Shown: positions 34,157-48,795, numbered from the stretch's first letter. The stretch: 64,000 bases of DNA from Stappia indica (GCF_009789575.1 NZ_CP046908.1:1488001-1552000); one strand, 5' to 3'. A program made the numbers and translations. Notes: generated by a model from the sequence alone, not told the origin.

Positions 34157-34789
34157 ATGACCGACACGACGACCAACAAACCCGACCGGAGGCGCGGCAA
34201 GGGCCGGGGCAATTCCGAGCGCTCCGCCGAAATGCGCGGCGAGCTGATCGCCGCCGGCCGGCGCCTCTTTGCGCAGAAGGGCTTCGCCGACACCTCGACG
34301 CCGGAGATCGTTGCCGCCGCCGGCGTGACGCGCGGCGCGCTCTATCACCATTTCGCCGACAAGACCGCGCTCTTCGCCGCCGTCCTCGAGGCGGAAAGCC
34401 GGGCGGTCGCGCAGGAGATCGAAGCGGGCTCGGCCGAGGCGCCGTCCGCGCGCGAGGCACTGCTTTCCGGCGCGCGCGCCTATTTCGCGGCGATGCGCGC
34501 GCCCGGCCGCTGCCGCATCCTGCTGGTCGACGGCCCGGCCGCGCTCGGCCCCGGTGAGGCCTCGCGGCTCGATGCCCTCCATGCCGGCCGCACCCTGCGC
34601 GAGGGGCTGGCGGAAGCCCTTGGGCAGGGCGACTTGCGCCCCCTGCCCCTCGATGCGCTGACTGGCGTGCTTTCCGCCGCCTTCGACCGCGCCGCGCTCG
34701 ACATCGCCTCGGGCGCCGAGGAGGCCGGCTTCCTCGCCGTCTTCGCGGCGCTCATTGACGGGTTGCTGTCCCCAGCCTCCGCAAGGTGA
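34157..34789 (+). CDS. TetR/AcrR family transcriptional regulator
   Basis: A 210-residue regulator. The N-terminal TetR domain (about 25-75) has [25 protein letters not shown], then [20 protein letters not shown]. The C-terminal ligand domain is all-helical and not diagnostic. The start at 34157 follows GAGACGA and the operator array. It faces a VOC-family gene and converges on rpoD, with a shared terminator. Effector unknown. Confidence 0.88.
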   Translation: MTDTTTNKPDRRRGKGRGNSERSAEMRGELIAAGRRLFAQKGFADTSTPEIVAAAGVTRGALYHHFADKTALFAAVLEAESRAVAQEIEAGSAEAPSAREALLSGARAYFAAMRAPGRCRILLVDGPAALGPGEASRLDALHAGRTLREGLAEALGQGDLRPLPLDALTGVLSAAFDRAALDIASGAEEAGFLAVFAALIDGLLSPASAR

Positions 34790-34823
34790 CCGGTGAGGCC
34801 GGCGAGAAGCGCCAAACACAAAC

Positions 34824-34854
34824 AAAAGGGCCCGGCATTGCCGCCGGGCCCTTT
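34824..34854. terminator. Bidirectional terminator between tetR and rpoD
   Basis: Twelve-base perfect arms AAAGGGCCCGGC / GCCGGGCCCTTT with an ATTGCC loop, A-run on one side and TTTG on the other. Serves the TetR gene (+) and rpoD (-). Confidence 0.88.
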
Positions 34855-34887
34855 GAAACACGCGTTCGATAGCGCCTCGGCGCGCCT

Positions 34888-36939
<2,052 letters not shown>

Positions 36940-37498
36940 GGTTGTCTCCGGCCCCGCCGGCCCCGCGGGCCTGGCGCTGTCGTTCGTGTCACGCTGGTTG
37001 CCCGCCTGGCGGGCCCGGTTCCGCTTTCCGCGCCTTATTGCGCCCGGAAAGCCGGAGGACCGGCTGATTCATTTCGCGGCGGAATACCGGATCCCTTGCC
37101 GGCCACGGCCTTTCGGCCATGCAGATCCCCTCCCCGCGACGCGCCGCCACGCCAGCCGGGACAGAATGTCAGTCTTAGTCGCTGTCCGTTAAGTGCCACT
37201 TAACCCTGCAACCCGGTTCGACAAGACTCGACACCGGAAACAGCCGGCATGCACAAGGCTCCGGCCATCCGGTTCCGCACGGGATATCGGCAGGCAAGGT
37301 GATTTCGTGCCGCCATGTCGGCTCCTGTCATGGCTTGCGACCCCGTGTCTCCTGGACCGGGTCTGCATGACGGGCCTGTCGCGGCTCTGGATGCTGCCTG
37401 AATTGCTTATGTAGCGCAAAGGTCCGGATTCGCAAGAGTGATTCGTTGGCCGTCAACCAAAGAGGCGGCGCGATCCACAGCCGCGCGCCCCTCGCCCT
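36940..37498. other. Long dnaG-rpoD intergenic region
   Basis: 559 bases without a supported gene. It holds the leader and promoter of rpoD (minus strand) and the end of dnaG. It contains the palindrome GTTAAGT-GCC-ACTTAAC (37188-37204). Otherwise I see no hairpin-T terminator or repeat. Confidence 0.6.
37189..37203. promoter_or_regulatory. Candidate CtrA-binding site TTAA-N7-TTAA
   Basis: TTAA-GTGCCAC-TTAA, an exact match to the CtrA consensus spacing, embedded in a 17-bp perfect palindrome. It lies 250 bp upstream of the rpoD start and 295 bp beyond the dnaG stop. CtrA is the cell-cycle regulator of many alphaproteobacteria. Confidence 0.6.
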
Positions 37499-39592
37499 TC
37501 AGCCGCCGGCGCCGGCAACCGCACCTTGCGCTATCGCTGCGCGTGCACGCGCCGCGGCCCCCGCCGGGGTGGAGGCGACCGGCCGCGCCGAGCGGAAGAC
37601 CTTGCCCCGTTCGGCGATCTCCTGCTCGATGCGGGCGCATTCCTCGCGCCGGCGGGCAAGGTCCTGCGAATGGGCGCGGATGCGCTCCCAGTCCGCCTCG
37701 TCCAGCCCGTCGCCGAGCGCGGCGAGCTCCGCCTCCAGGTCCTGCTCCAGCGCGCGCAACTCCAGCACGTCGAGCGTGTGGCAGAACAGGTCGTCGATGA
37801 AATCCGCCGGCGGTTCGTGCCGCAGGATCGGCAGGCGCTGCAAGAGGTCGTGGAAGCGGGCGACCATGCGCTGGCCCCCGCCTGCGCCCCCACTCGCGCC
37901 CCCACTCGCGCCACTCGCCGCCTCCTCCGGCCCGTCCAGCGCCTCGGACAGGATCTGGAAGAAACGCGTATCCAGCGTCTCGAAGAAGCCGCTCACCGGC
38001 ACGTCCTGCAGCTCGGTGGCGATGCGGCACAGCTCGTCGCGGAAGCGCGCATGCAGCACGTCGCCGAACTGCGCCTGCGCCAGCCGCTCCACATGCCGCT
38101 CCAGCAGCTCGGGATATTTCAGGCACAGCCCGCACAGCATCCGCTCGTGGCCGAACATCGAGCTGCCCGGCAGGTCGGAGCCGCGCGCCGGGCCGGACGG
38201 TGCCTGCCCGAAAGCCTGCCCGCCGCCTTGTCCGAAATTCTGGCCGCCCTGCCTGCCGCCCTGGCCGCCGCCTTGCCCGAAACTCTGGCCGCGTGCGGCC
38301 CGTGCCTGCTGGTAGAACAGGTTGGACAGCCGCAGCCGGATGTCGAGCTGGTAGCCGCGGCGCACCCGCTCGTCGGCGATGGTGCGCACCAGCTCCTCGA
38401 GGCTCTTTTCCAGCGCCGCCCGCCGCTCCGGCGTGTCGATGCGCGCGGCCTCCACCTCCCGCGACCACAAGACGTCGATCAGCGGCTGCGAGCCCGCCAG
38501 CGCCTTGGTGAAGGCGGCAAGTCCCCCGTCCGCGATCAGGTCGTCCGGATCCTTGCCGTCGGGCAGGAAGACGAAGCCGAAGGAATGGCCGCTGCGCAGG
38601 CCCGGCAGGATGCGGTCGACCGCCCGGTGCGCGGCCGAGGTGCCGGCGGCATCGCCGTCGAAACAGATCACCGGCTCCGCCGCCAGCCGCCACAGTCGGC
38701 CGACCTGCTCCTCGGTGAACGCGGTGCCGAGCGCGGCGACCACATTGCCCATGCCCGCCTGGGCGATGGCGATGGCGTCCATATAGCCTTCCACCACCAC
38801 CGCCTGGCCGCTGCGATGGGCGGGCTCGCGCGCCCGGTGGAAGTTGAAGACCATCGCGCCCTTGTGGAAGAGCGGCGTCTCGGGCGAGTTGAGATATTTC
38901 GGCTGGCCGTCGGGGTCGAGCGTGCGCCCGCCGAAGGCGATCACCCGGCCGCGCTCGTCCTGGATCGGGATCATCAGCCGGTTGCGGAAGCGGTCGTAGG
39001 TCGGCCGCCCGTCGTCCGGGCGGATCACCAGCCCGGCCTCCACCATCGAGGCCTCGTCGACACCCTTGCCGACAAGGTGGCGCTTCAAGGCGTCGCGCCC
39101 GTTCGGGGCAAAGCCGATGCGGAATTCGCGCACCGTGTCCGGGCGCAGCCGCCGGCGGGAAATATACTCGCGCGCCTGCTCGCCGCCGCTCATCGCCAGC
39201 GCGTCCTGGAAGAAGCGCGCGGCCATCTCGCAGATTTCCGCAAGGCTCGCGCGCTCGGCCGCGCGGGCCGCCGCCTGCGGATCGGGGGCCGGCAGCGCAA
39301 CGCCCGCCTGCTCGGCCAGCCGCTCCACCGCCTCGGGAAACGACAGGCCCTCCGTCTCGGTCAGGAAGCGGAAATGGTCGCCCGAGGCGCCGCAGCCGAA
39401 GCACTTGTAGCGGTTGCGCCGGTCGTCGACATGGAAGCTCGGGGACTTTTCCTGGTGGAACGGGCAGCAGGCCCAGAAGTCGCCGCGCGCCGGCTGCGAC
39501 TTGCGCCGGTCCCAGCTCACCCGCCGCGCGACCACCTCCGACAAAGGCACTCGGGCACGAATCTCATCGAGGAGACCGGGTGAAAAACGCAT
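37499..39592 (-). CDS. dnaG: DNA primase
   Basis: A 697-residue primase that makes RNA primers at the replication fork. The CHC2 zinc finger (C43, H46, C64, C67) is followed by the RNA-polymerase core, the TOPRIM motif VVVEGYMDAIA and acidic cluster VICFDGDAAGTSAA. A Gly/Gln-rich low-complexity linker (about 430-470) precedes the C-terminal DnaB-binding region. The ATG at 39592 (MRFSPGLLDEI) matches the family N-terminus; the open frame up to 39700 adds unrelated residues. It lies between yqeY and rpoD in the classical alphaproteobacterial order. Confidence 0.97.
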   Translation of the reverse strand: MRFSPGLLDEIRARVPLSEVVARRVSWDRRKSQPARGDFWACCPFHQEKSPSFHVDDRRNRYKCFGCGASGDHFRFLTETEGLSFPEAVERLAEQAGVALPAPDPQAAARAAERASLAEICEMAARFFQDALAMSGGEQAREYISRRRLRPDTVREFRIGFAPNGRDALKRHLVGKGVDEASMVEAGLVIRPDDGRPTYDRFRNRLMIPIQDERGRVIAFGGRTLDPDGQPKYLNSPETPLFHKGAMVFNFHRAREPAHRSGQAVVVEGYMDAIAIAQAGMGNVVAALGTAFTEEQVGRLWRLAAEPVICFDGDAAGTSAAHRAVDRILPGLRSGHSFGFVFLPDGKDPDDLIADGGLAAFTKALAGSQPLIDVLWSREVEAARIDTPERRAALEKSLEELVRTIADERVRRGYQLDIRLRLSNLFYQQARAARGQSFGQGGGQGGRQGGQNFGQGGGQAFGQAPSGPARGSDLPGSSMFGHERMLCGLCLKYPELLERHVERLAQAQFGDVLHARFRDELCRIATELQDVPVSGFFETLDTRFFQILSEALDGPEEAASGASGGASGGAGGGQRMVARFHDLLQRLPILRHEPPADFIDDLFCHTLDVLELRALEQDLEAELAALGDGLDEADWERIRAHSQDLARRREECARIEQEIAERGKVFRSARPVASTPAGAAARARAAIAQGAVAGAGG

Positions 39593-39720
39593 GGGCTTGC
39601 AGGCCTTCGAGACAGGAAAAGGTGCCGGCACGCGGCCCCTTGCGGGGCGGCGAAAACCGGCTTCGATATCAAGGTAGGACAGACCGGGAAAAAATTCCAC
39701 CGGCGCGGCGCTTGCCCCGC

Positions 39721-40176
39721 CTATTCGCTGCGCAGCAGGTCCTTCACCACGCAGCTGGCGCGCACGAAATCCATCTGGCCCGGATAGCGCTCCTTGAGCG
39801 CGCTCATGCAGCGGCCCATGTCGCGCAGGCCCCGCGCATTGATGTCGCGCACCACGTCCTCGCAGGCGTCCTGCATCGCCCGCTCGTCGAACTGGCGCGG
39901 CAGGAACTCGTGGATGACGGCCATTTCCTCGCGCTCCTGGGCGGCAAGGTCCAGCTGGCCGGCTTCCTCGAAATCGCGCACGGAGCTTTCGCGCTGGCGC
40001 AGCATCTTGTTGAGAATCTCGCGGATCTCCGCATCCGGGACGACGTCGTGACCCAGTTCGCGGGAGCGCGCGTCGCGGTCCTTGATCGCCGCCAGCATCA
40101 GCCGCAGCGTCGCCGCCCGGCGCTTGTCGTCGCTCTCAACGGCGTCTTGCAACGCCGCATCGATACGTTCACGCAT
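39721..40176 (-). CDS. GatB/YqeY domain protein
   Basis: A 151-residue helical protein. It begins MRERIDAALQDAVESDDKRRAATLRLMLAAIKDRD and has FLPRQFDERAMQDACEDVV, the YqeY pattern related to the tail of the amidotransferase subunit GatB. It may bind tRNA, but its function is unproved. Located directly upstream of dnaG on the same strand, a conserved neighbourhood. Faces carA divergently across 243 bp. Confidence 0.9.
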   Translation of the reverse strand: MRERIDAALQDAVESDDKRRAATLRLMLAAIKDRDARSRELGHDVVPDAEIREILNKMLRQRESSVRDFEEAGQLDLAAQEREEMAVIHEFLPRQFDERAMQDACEDVVRDINARGLRDMGRCMSALKERYPGQMDFVRASCVVKDLLRSE

Positions 40177-40298
40177 GATCTGCCCTGCCGTTTGCCCGGG
40201 ACGGAAGCGCGGAAACTTTCCTCAAAGCTTCGGCTCCACTGCCGGACACCTCGTTCATCATGTTGATTTACAAGGATTATTTTTGTAAAGTCTGTCGG

Positions 40299-40327
40299 TT
40301 GACCCCCACGCGCGCATCCCCTAGAGT
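40299..40327 (+). promoter_or_regulatory. Candidate sigma-70 promoter of carA
   Basis: TTGACC (40299-40304), 17-bp spacer, TAGAGT (40322-40327). The predicted transcript start near 40334 leaves an 80-90 nt leader before carA. The rest of 40177-40419 shows no other feature. Confidence 0.6.
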
Positions 40328-40419
40328 GCCGCGCGACACGCACCGTTGACAGCCGAGCCCCGCTCCGTCAAGGCGCGTTCAGCGAAATCATGTCATCGAA
40401 CCGATCGAGAAAGCAAGAT

Positions 40420-41631
40420 ATGACGACCGCCGACGTCTGGTCCGCGCCGCCGACCACGGCCGTTCTCGTCCTGGCCGACGGAACAGTGATCGAGGGCAAC
40501 GGCTTTGGTGCCACTGGCCAGGCCTGTGCCGAAGTCTGCTTCAACACTGCCCTCACCGGCTATGAGGAGATCCTCACCGATCCGTCCTATGCCGGGCAGA
40601 TCGTCACTTTCACCTTCCCGCATATCGGGAATGTGGGGACGAACGAGGAGGATGTCGAGACCGTCAACATGGCCTCGTCCTCCGGCGTGCGCGGCGCCAT
40701 CGTCCGCGCCGACGTGACCGATCCTGCCAACTACCGCGCTTCCCGGCATTTCGATGCCTGGTTGAAGGCGCGCGGCATCATCGGCCTGTCGGGCATCGAC
40801 ACCCGCGCCCTCACCGCCCTGATCCGCGAGACCGGCGCCGCCAATGCGGTGATCGCCCACGATCCGGACGGCAATTTCGACATCGAGGCGCTGAAGCTTG
40901 CCGCCCGCAACTGGCCGGGCCTCGTCGGCATGGACCTGGCCAAGGACGTCACCTCCTCGCAGAGCTATGGCTGGACGCAGACCCCCTGGGTCTGGGACCA
41001 GGGCTACGGGGAGCGCGAGGACGGCGAGTTCAACGTCGTCGCCCTCGACTACGGCATCAAGCGCAACATCCTGCGCCTTCTGACCGATGCCGGCTGCAAG
41101 GTGACGGTGCTTCCCGCCGATGCGAGCGCTGAGGACGTCCTCTCGCGCAAGCCCGACGGCATCTTCCTGTCCAACGGCCCCGGCGACCCCGCCGCGACCG
41201 GCGAGTATGCCGTGCCGGTGATCCGCGATCTGGTCGACAGCGGCCTGCCGGTCTTCGGCATCTGCCTTGGCCACCAGATGCTGGCGCTCGCCCTTGGCGG
41301 CGAGACCGAGAAGATGCACCAGGGCCATCACGGCGCCAATCATCCGGTCTTCGACCGCACCACCGGCAAGGTCGAGATCACCTCGATGAACCATGGCTTC
41401 GCGGTCAACGCCAAGAGCCTGCCGGAGGCGGTCGAGGAGACCCATGTCTCGCTGTTCGACGGCTCCAATTGCGGGCTGCGGCTCAAGGACAAGCCGGTCT
41501 TCTCGGTGCAGTACCACCCGGAAGCCTCGCCCGGCCCGCGCGACAGCCACTACCTGTTCCGCCGCTTCACCAACCTGATGCGCGCCCGCGCCGGCACCCC
41601 GGCGCTCCCGGAAAAGGACGCCGCCGCCTGA
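40420..41631 (+). CDS. carA: Carbamoyl-phosphate synthase small subunit
   Basis: A 403-residue glutaminase subunit that hydrolyses glutamine and channels ammonia to CarB for pyrimidine and arginine synthesis. The N-terminal domain has FNTALTGYEEILTDPSYAGQIVTFT with FPHIGN. The class-I amidotransferase domain has the catalytic Cys in GICLGHQM and His/Glu in QYHPEASPG. The start at 40420 (MTTADVW) fits the family better than the ATG at 40390. carB lies 3.8 kb away, after intervening repeats and regulators. Confidence 0.96.
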   Translation: MTTADVWSAPPTTAVLVLADGTVIEGNGFGATGQACAEVCFNTALTGYEEILTDPSYAGQIVTFTFPHIGNVGTNEEDVETVNMASSSGVRGAIVRADVTDPANYRASRHFDAWLKARGIIGLSGIDTRALTALIRETGAANAVIAHDPDGNFDIEALKLAARNWPGLVGMDLAKDVTSSQSYGWTQTPWVWDQGYGEREDGEFNVVALDYGIKRNILRLLTDAGCKVTVLPADASAEDVLSRKPDGIFLSNGPGDPAATGEYAVPVIRDLVDSGLPVFGICLGHQMLALALGGETEKMHQGHHGANHPVFDRTTGKVEITSMNHGFAVNAKSLPEAVEETHVSLFDGSNCGLRLKDKPVFSVQYHPEASPGPRDSHYLFRRFTNLMRARAGTPALPEKDAAA

Positions 41632-41664
41632 TCGGCGCATCGCGGTCCCTCATGTGACGCACCG

Positions 41665-41697
41665 AACGCCGCCCGCCTCGCGGGCGGCGTTTTCTTT
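41665..41697 (+). terminator. Rho-independent terminator of carA
   Basis: Twelve-base arms AACGCCGCCCGC / GCGGGCGGCGTT with a three-base loop, then TTCTTTT. Confidence 0.9.
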
Positions 41698-41699
41698 TG

Positions 41700-42640
41700 C
41701 CGGGAAGACGCAGAAGAGAGGAAGAAACGCTCTCACATCCTCTCAGCCGTCACCCCGGCCGCGCGCAAGCGCAGAGCCGGGGCCTATTCATTCCCAGAGC
41801 GGCAGCGAAAAAACGCCCGCGCGAACCCCACGCTCAGCGTGTCATCCCGGTTTCGGCGCAGCCGAAGACCGGGATCCAGTAACCCCGAACGGTGCAACCC
41901 GAGCCCCGGCGGTGCCGCGAGAGCCCCTCGCCGAAGCTGTGGTGCCGCCGTCACGCCACCATCCGCCCGGCGGATACTGGATACCTGCCTTCGCAGGTAT
42001 GACAGCCGTGGGGGTGGCCGCGCCCATCCGCCTTACGCCCGCTGAGGGTGCCAATGGTTCCCGGCTCTCCGGCTTCGCCTGCGGCCGGGATGACGTCCGA
42101 GGGGGAGGAAAGGCCTCACATCCTTTCTGTCGTCACGCCGGGCAAGGCGCAGCCGCGACCCGGTGCCCATTGGCTGCCAGAGCGGCAGCGAAACACGCCG
42201 GCCATGCCCCACGCACTCTTCTCCCCCCTTGAGGGGGAGATGTCGGCGCAGCCGACAGAGGGGGGTGAGCAGCGCCCGCGACGGGGTGCCCTCCCCGCGT
42301 CCTCCCGGACGGCGCGTAGCGCCGAGCCGGAACCGGGGAGCGGCCCATCGGCGCATACGACCGACCGTCCCCACACCCGCTGCGGCTCGCCGGTCCCGGA
42401 TCGTCGGCCTCCGGCCTCGTCCGGAATGACGAAGGGAGAGGTTGGAGCGAAGACCCACACGCCCGGCGGATACTGGATACCTGCCTTCGCAGGTATGACA
42501 GCCGTGGGAGTGGCCGCGCCCATCCGCCTTACGCCCGCTGAGGGTGCCAATGGATCCCGGCTCTCCGGCTTCGCCTGCGGCCGGGATGACCTCGGAGAGG
42601 GAGGAGCGGCCGGGATGACACGTCCGACCGCAACACCCGC
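41700..42640. repeat. Cluster of palindromic intergenic repeat units
   Basis: About 0.95 kb without genes, built from several repeat types: CCCGGTTTCGGC-GCA-GCCGAAGACCGGG (about 41846-41873), the TACCTGCCTTCGCAGGTA hairpin unit (41966-42094 and again 42462-42590, two mismatches over 129 bp), the CCGGGCAAGGCGCAGCCGCG..CCCGG unit with GAGCGGCAGCG (about 42130-42190), and a CGGCAGC/GCCGGAG relative at 41751-41818. These resemble REP/BIME-type elements. The unit at 42083-42112 is an uninterrupted form of the IS110 target. Confidence 0.85.
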
Positions 42641-42646
42641 CCCAAA

Positions 42647-42679
42647 CGAAAAACGCCGCCCGGCATCCCGGGCGGCGTT
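42647..42679 (-). terminator. Rho-independent terminator of the MerR gene
   Basis: Twelve-base arms AACGCCGCCCGG / CCGGGCGGCGTT with a four-base loop; the run of A at 42649-42653 gives the U-tail on the minus strand. Confidence 0.87.
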
Positions 42680-42716
42680 GGCATTCTTGCTCGGCCGGGG
42701 CTCTGTGCCCGCCCGC

Positions 42717-43169
42717 TCAAGCCTGAGGATTGGCCTCGATCAGCGCGTCCAGCGCGGCGACCACTTCGGCGGTTTCCTTCGCCTGCTCCTTGAGCTGGGC
42801 CAGCTGTTCGCTCAGCAGCTCATCCTGGCGAGCGCACATCTCGCGCAGCGAGCGCAGCTGCGACATGCGGCTCGTCTTGCCCTCGAGCAGGGCAATCACG
42901 TCCCTGATCTCGACCAGGGTCAGGCCGATCCGCTTTGCCTGCAGGATCACCTTCATCCGGCCGATCTCGCGGGCGCCGTAGAACCGGCGCGCGCCCTTTC
43001 GCTCCGGGCGCAGCAGCGCCTTTTCCTCGTAGAAACGCAGCGCACGCAGAGTGACCCCGAAAGTCTCGGCCATCTCGGCGATGGAGAGCCGCGCCTCGTT
43101 CTTGCCGTCGATCTGGATCGGTCCCGCAAGGTCCGGTCCGAACGCAGAAGTTCTGGAGAGTTCCGTCAT
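42717..43169 (-). CDS. MerR family transcriptional regulator
   Basis: A 150-residue regulator. The winged-helix domain (about 25-95) contains RLSIAEMAETFGVTLRALRFYEEKALLRPERKG in overlapping motifs; the C-terminal part is a coiled dimerisation helix rich in Leu, Gln and Glu (SLREMCARQDELLSEQLAQL). No metal-sensing cysteine pair is visible; the lone Cys lies in that helix. The start at 43169 is used; the open frame upstream to 43424 is AT-rich and unrelated. Target not evident. Confidence 0.85.
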   Translation of the reverse strand: MTELSRTSAFGPDLAGPIQIDGKNEARLSIAEMAETFGVTLRALRFYEEKALLRPERKGARRFYGAREIGRMKVILQAKRIGLTLVEIRDVIALLEGKTSRMSQLRSLREMCARQDELLSEQLAQLKEQAKETAEVVAALDALIEANPQA

Positions 43170-43621
43170 TTCACTATCCGTAATTCCCGATCGAAAGGCG
43201 CGGCCCGGAACGCGCACAAGCGGAACTATGCCATCGGCTTCACGTTTCGGCCTTCTCTTCCGGTGCCATTTTTTTATCCCTGCACTCGTTTCGGAAAAAA
43301 AATTCCAGAAAAACCGCCTCCCGCAAAGAAGCGGGCAGGATGCCGCCCGGCGCCTTTGCGTCGGGAAGTGCGTTATCTCTCTTCGACACCTTGCGGATGA
43401 ATGAAATTTTCTTTGGAAAAACACAGCCTACGCAAAGTCAGTCGAGCCTCTGCGGCCAGATGAACCCGATGGCATACAAAATACAAGAACGGCATCTTCG
43501 GAAGAAAGATTGTCTAACACTAAAGTATATACGTGGTTAGACGGCCGGAAGCCCGCCGGCAGCGCGCAAGGCGGCAAAGTTGCTGGACGCAACCATCTCG
43601 GGATGAGGAATATCGCGAAGC
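43170..43621. other. AT-richer intergenic stretch, MerR to AraC genes
   Basis: 452 bases without a supported gene. It includes the MerR promoter side (right of 43169) and an imperfect GTCTAAC...GTTAGAC inverted pair (43512-43541). A weak open frame at 43340-43540 (+) has no ribosome site or family motif. Confidence 0.5.
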
Positions 43622-44668
43622 TCACACTTTGAGTTCGCCGCCGTTGCGGCATTCGCTCGGCGGACGCCCGAACCAGCGCCGCGCCGCCCGCGAGAAATTG
43701 CCCACCGCGGAAAAGCCGAGCCGGAAGGCGATCTCCGAGATCGGCAGGTCGGTCTGCACCAGATAGTCGGCCGCCATGCGCCGGCGCACCCCGTCATGCA
43801 GGGCGTGGAACGTCGTCTCGCGCTCGGCCAGCTTGCGCTGCAGCGCCCGCACGCTGATCGCCATGCCGCGGGCCACCTCGGAAATCGTCAGCATCGGATC
43901 GGCGACCCGCTCGGCGATCGCATCGTTGACCATCGCCACGAAGTCCTCCGCCCGGCGCCGGTCGTCGAGGCGGCGGCGGTTGAGCTCGCACAGGGCGGCG
44001 AACAGGTCGTCGTCGCGCAACGGGTTGGTTCCCCCCTGCGGATCGATGCGGAAATGCAGGCTGTTGCGCGGCGCACCGAAGCGCACCGGCACGCCGTAGA
44101 ACATGTCGTGCAGCGTCAGGCTGAGCGGGCGCGCCCGCGCAAGCCGCACCTCCAGCGGCTGCACGCTGCCGCCGCTGATCCGCATCAAGCGGCTGAACAC
44201 CTTGCTCGTCACCCGGTCGTGCAGCTGGTCGCGGCAGACGAGCTCGGGCGAGAAGCCGAAGGCCAGCTCCGCCGTGTCGCCGTCGAACTCGGCGCGCACC
44301 TCGGCAACGTCGGCGACGATCCGCATGAAGCGCGCGCTCACCTCCAGCGCGGTGCGGAAGTTCGGCGCGTGACGGATCGCCAGCGACACCGTGTCCTCCG
44401 GCCCCGGCCCCAGCGAGCGGGTCCAGCCGAGGCCGAACGTGTCGTCGTCCGCCAGCCGGCTCGCGGCCTCCAGCGCGCTGGAATGGGCGCGCAGGCTGAT
44501 ATGGCCGCCGAGCGATGCGCTCACCGTCTCCGCGTCCAGCCCGCTTTCGCGCAGCACCGCATCGAACGGCACGCCGCGCAGCCGGCAATAGTCGGCCAGT
44601 CCGATCTGGGCGCGGGAGTGAATGAGAAGCGTATCCGCCGGCGCGGCCGCATCGAATCTCATCAGCAT
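43622..44668 (-). CDS. AraC family transcriptional regulator (OruR/arabinose-binding-type N-terminus)
   Basis: A 348-residue regulator. The N-terminal domain (about 15-200) resembles the AraC_N (PF12625) ligand-binding type; the C-terminal double helix-turn-helix (about 245-340) has MLTISEVARGMAISVRALQRKLAERE and LPISEIAFRLGFSAVGNFSRAARRWFG. The ATG at 44746 cannot be the start, because it overlaps a consensus -10 box (TATAAT, 44745-44750); translation probably starts at 44668 or 44662. Effector and targets unknown. Confidence 0.85.
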   Translation of the reverse strand: MLMRFDAAAPADTLLIHSRAQIGLADYCRLRGVPFDAVLRESGLDAETVSASLGGHISLRAHSSALEAASRLADDDTFGLGWTRSLGPGPEDTVSLAIRHAPNFRTALEVSARFMRIVADVAEVRAEFDGDTAELAFGFSPELVCRDQLHDRVTSKVFSRLMRISGGSVQPLEVRLARARPLSLTLHDMFYGVPVRFGAPRNSLHFRIDPQGGTNPLRDDDLFAALCELNRRRLDDRRRAEDFVAMVNDAIAERVADPMLTISEVARGMAISVRALQRKLAERETTFHALHDGVRRRMAADYLVQTDLPISEIAFRLGFSAVGNFSRAARRWFGRPPSECRNGGELKV

Positions 44669-44744
44669 TGCAGACACGATCCGTCCAAGGGGCCCGGCGG
44701 ACTGCGCCGGAAGGGCAGGATCCGGAAGCGAATCCGCCGCGCAC

Positions 44745-44773
44745 ATTATAAGAAAGCCTCGGCATTATGTAAG
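44745..44773 (-). promoter_or_regulatory. Candidate promoter of the AraC gene
   Basis: On the minus strand CTTACA (44768-44773), 17-bp spacer, TATAAT (44745-44750). Predicted start near 44738 gives about 70 nt of leader before 44668. The remaining 44774-44985 shows only a leaderless-looking approach to the XRE gene. Confidence 0.6.
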
Positions 44774-44985
44774 TTCGCGTCGGCCGCGACCCAAACACGG
44801 TAAACGCACCGATTGCCGTTTGACTTTTGCGCGCGCGCGTTGGATCAAGTCGGGCGCAAAGGTTGCGCTTCCGGTGCGGCGGTTCACGCCCGAAACACCA
44901 GAGCCGGCGCCGAAGCGGACGCCAACGCGAACGTCAGACCAGACCCGAACGCAAGACCAAAACGCAAGACCCGACGAGACGGCCC

Positions 44986-45303
44986 ATGGCGCCCCCTGCA
45001 ACGACCGCCACGATGACGCCCGAGCTGTTCCGCAAGTGGCGAAAGTCGCTCGGCCTGAAGCAGAAGGATGCCGCCGAGGTGCTCGGCCTCAAGAAGCGGA
45101 TGATCCAGTATTACGAGAAGGGCGACCGCAACGGCCGTCCCGTCGAGATCCCCAAGGCCGTGCGCCTCGCCTGCTATGCGCTGAGCGCCGGCATTGCCGA
45201 TTTCGACGGCGTGACGCCGGTTCCGGGCCCCGTGCCGGCGCCGGTCCCGGCCTCCGGCACCGCGCCCGTCCCGCCCCCGTCCGATCCGGCCGCCGGCGCA
45301 TGA
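44986..45303 (+). CDS. Small XRE-type helix-turn-helix protein
   Basis: A 105-residue protein with a single Cro/C1-like domain (about 10-55): MTPELFRKWRKSLGLKQKDAAEVLGLKKRMIQYYEKG, followed by EIPKAVRLACYALSAGI and a Pro/Val-rich tail. The internal ATG at 45013 is an equally possible start. No antitoxin partner or phage gene is adjacent. Found just upstream of carB on the same strand; whether it is co-transcribed is unclear. Confidence 0.78.
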   Translation: MAPPATTATMTPELFRKWRKSLGLKQKDAAEVLGLKKRMIQYYEKGDRNGRPVEIPKAVRLACYALSAGIADFDGVTPVPGPVPAPVPASGTAPVPPPSDPAAGA

Positions 45304-45469
45304 CCGCATTCCCCTGCAGCGCAGCCCGAAACATGGCGAGGATGGGGTTTCACCTTTCGCGCTTTTTGCCTATAAGGCGCGCTCAGCCGTAGATTTCACC
45401 CAGTAAGACGCCGACGACCGGTTCCCGCCCGTGCGGAAGGATCCGGCGAAGGCCAGCCGCGAGCCCAGT

Positions 45470-48784
<3,315 letters not shown>

Positions 48785-48795
48785 GAATTGTGAGC

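Noticed and set aside
42717-43424. MerR frame extended to 43424
   Set aside because: The extra 85 residues are basic and low in family similarity, cross an AT-rich intergenic stretch and precede the typical MerR N-terminus.
43340-43540. Small plus-strand open frame between the MerR and AraC genes
   Set aside because: No ribosome site, no family motif and AT-biased intergenic composition.
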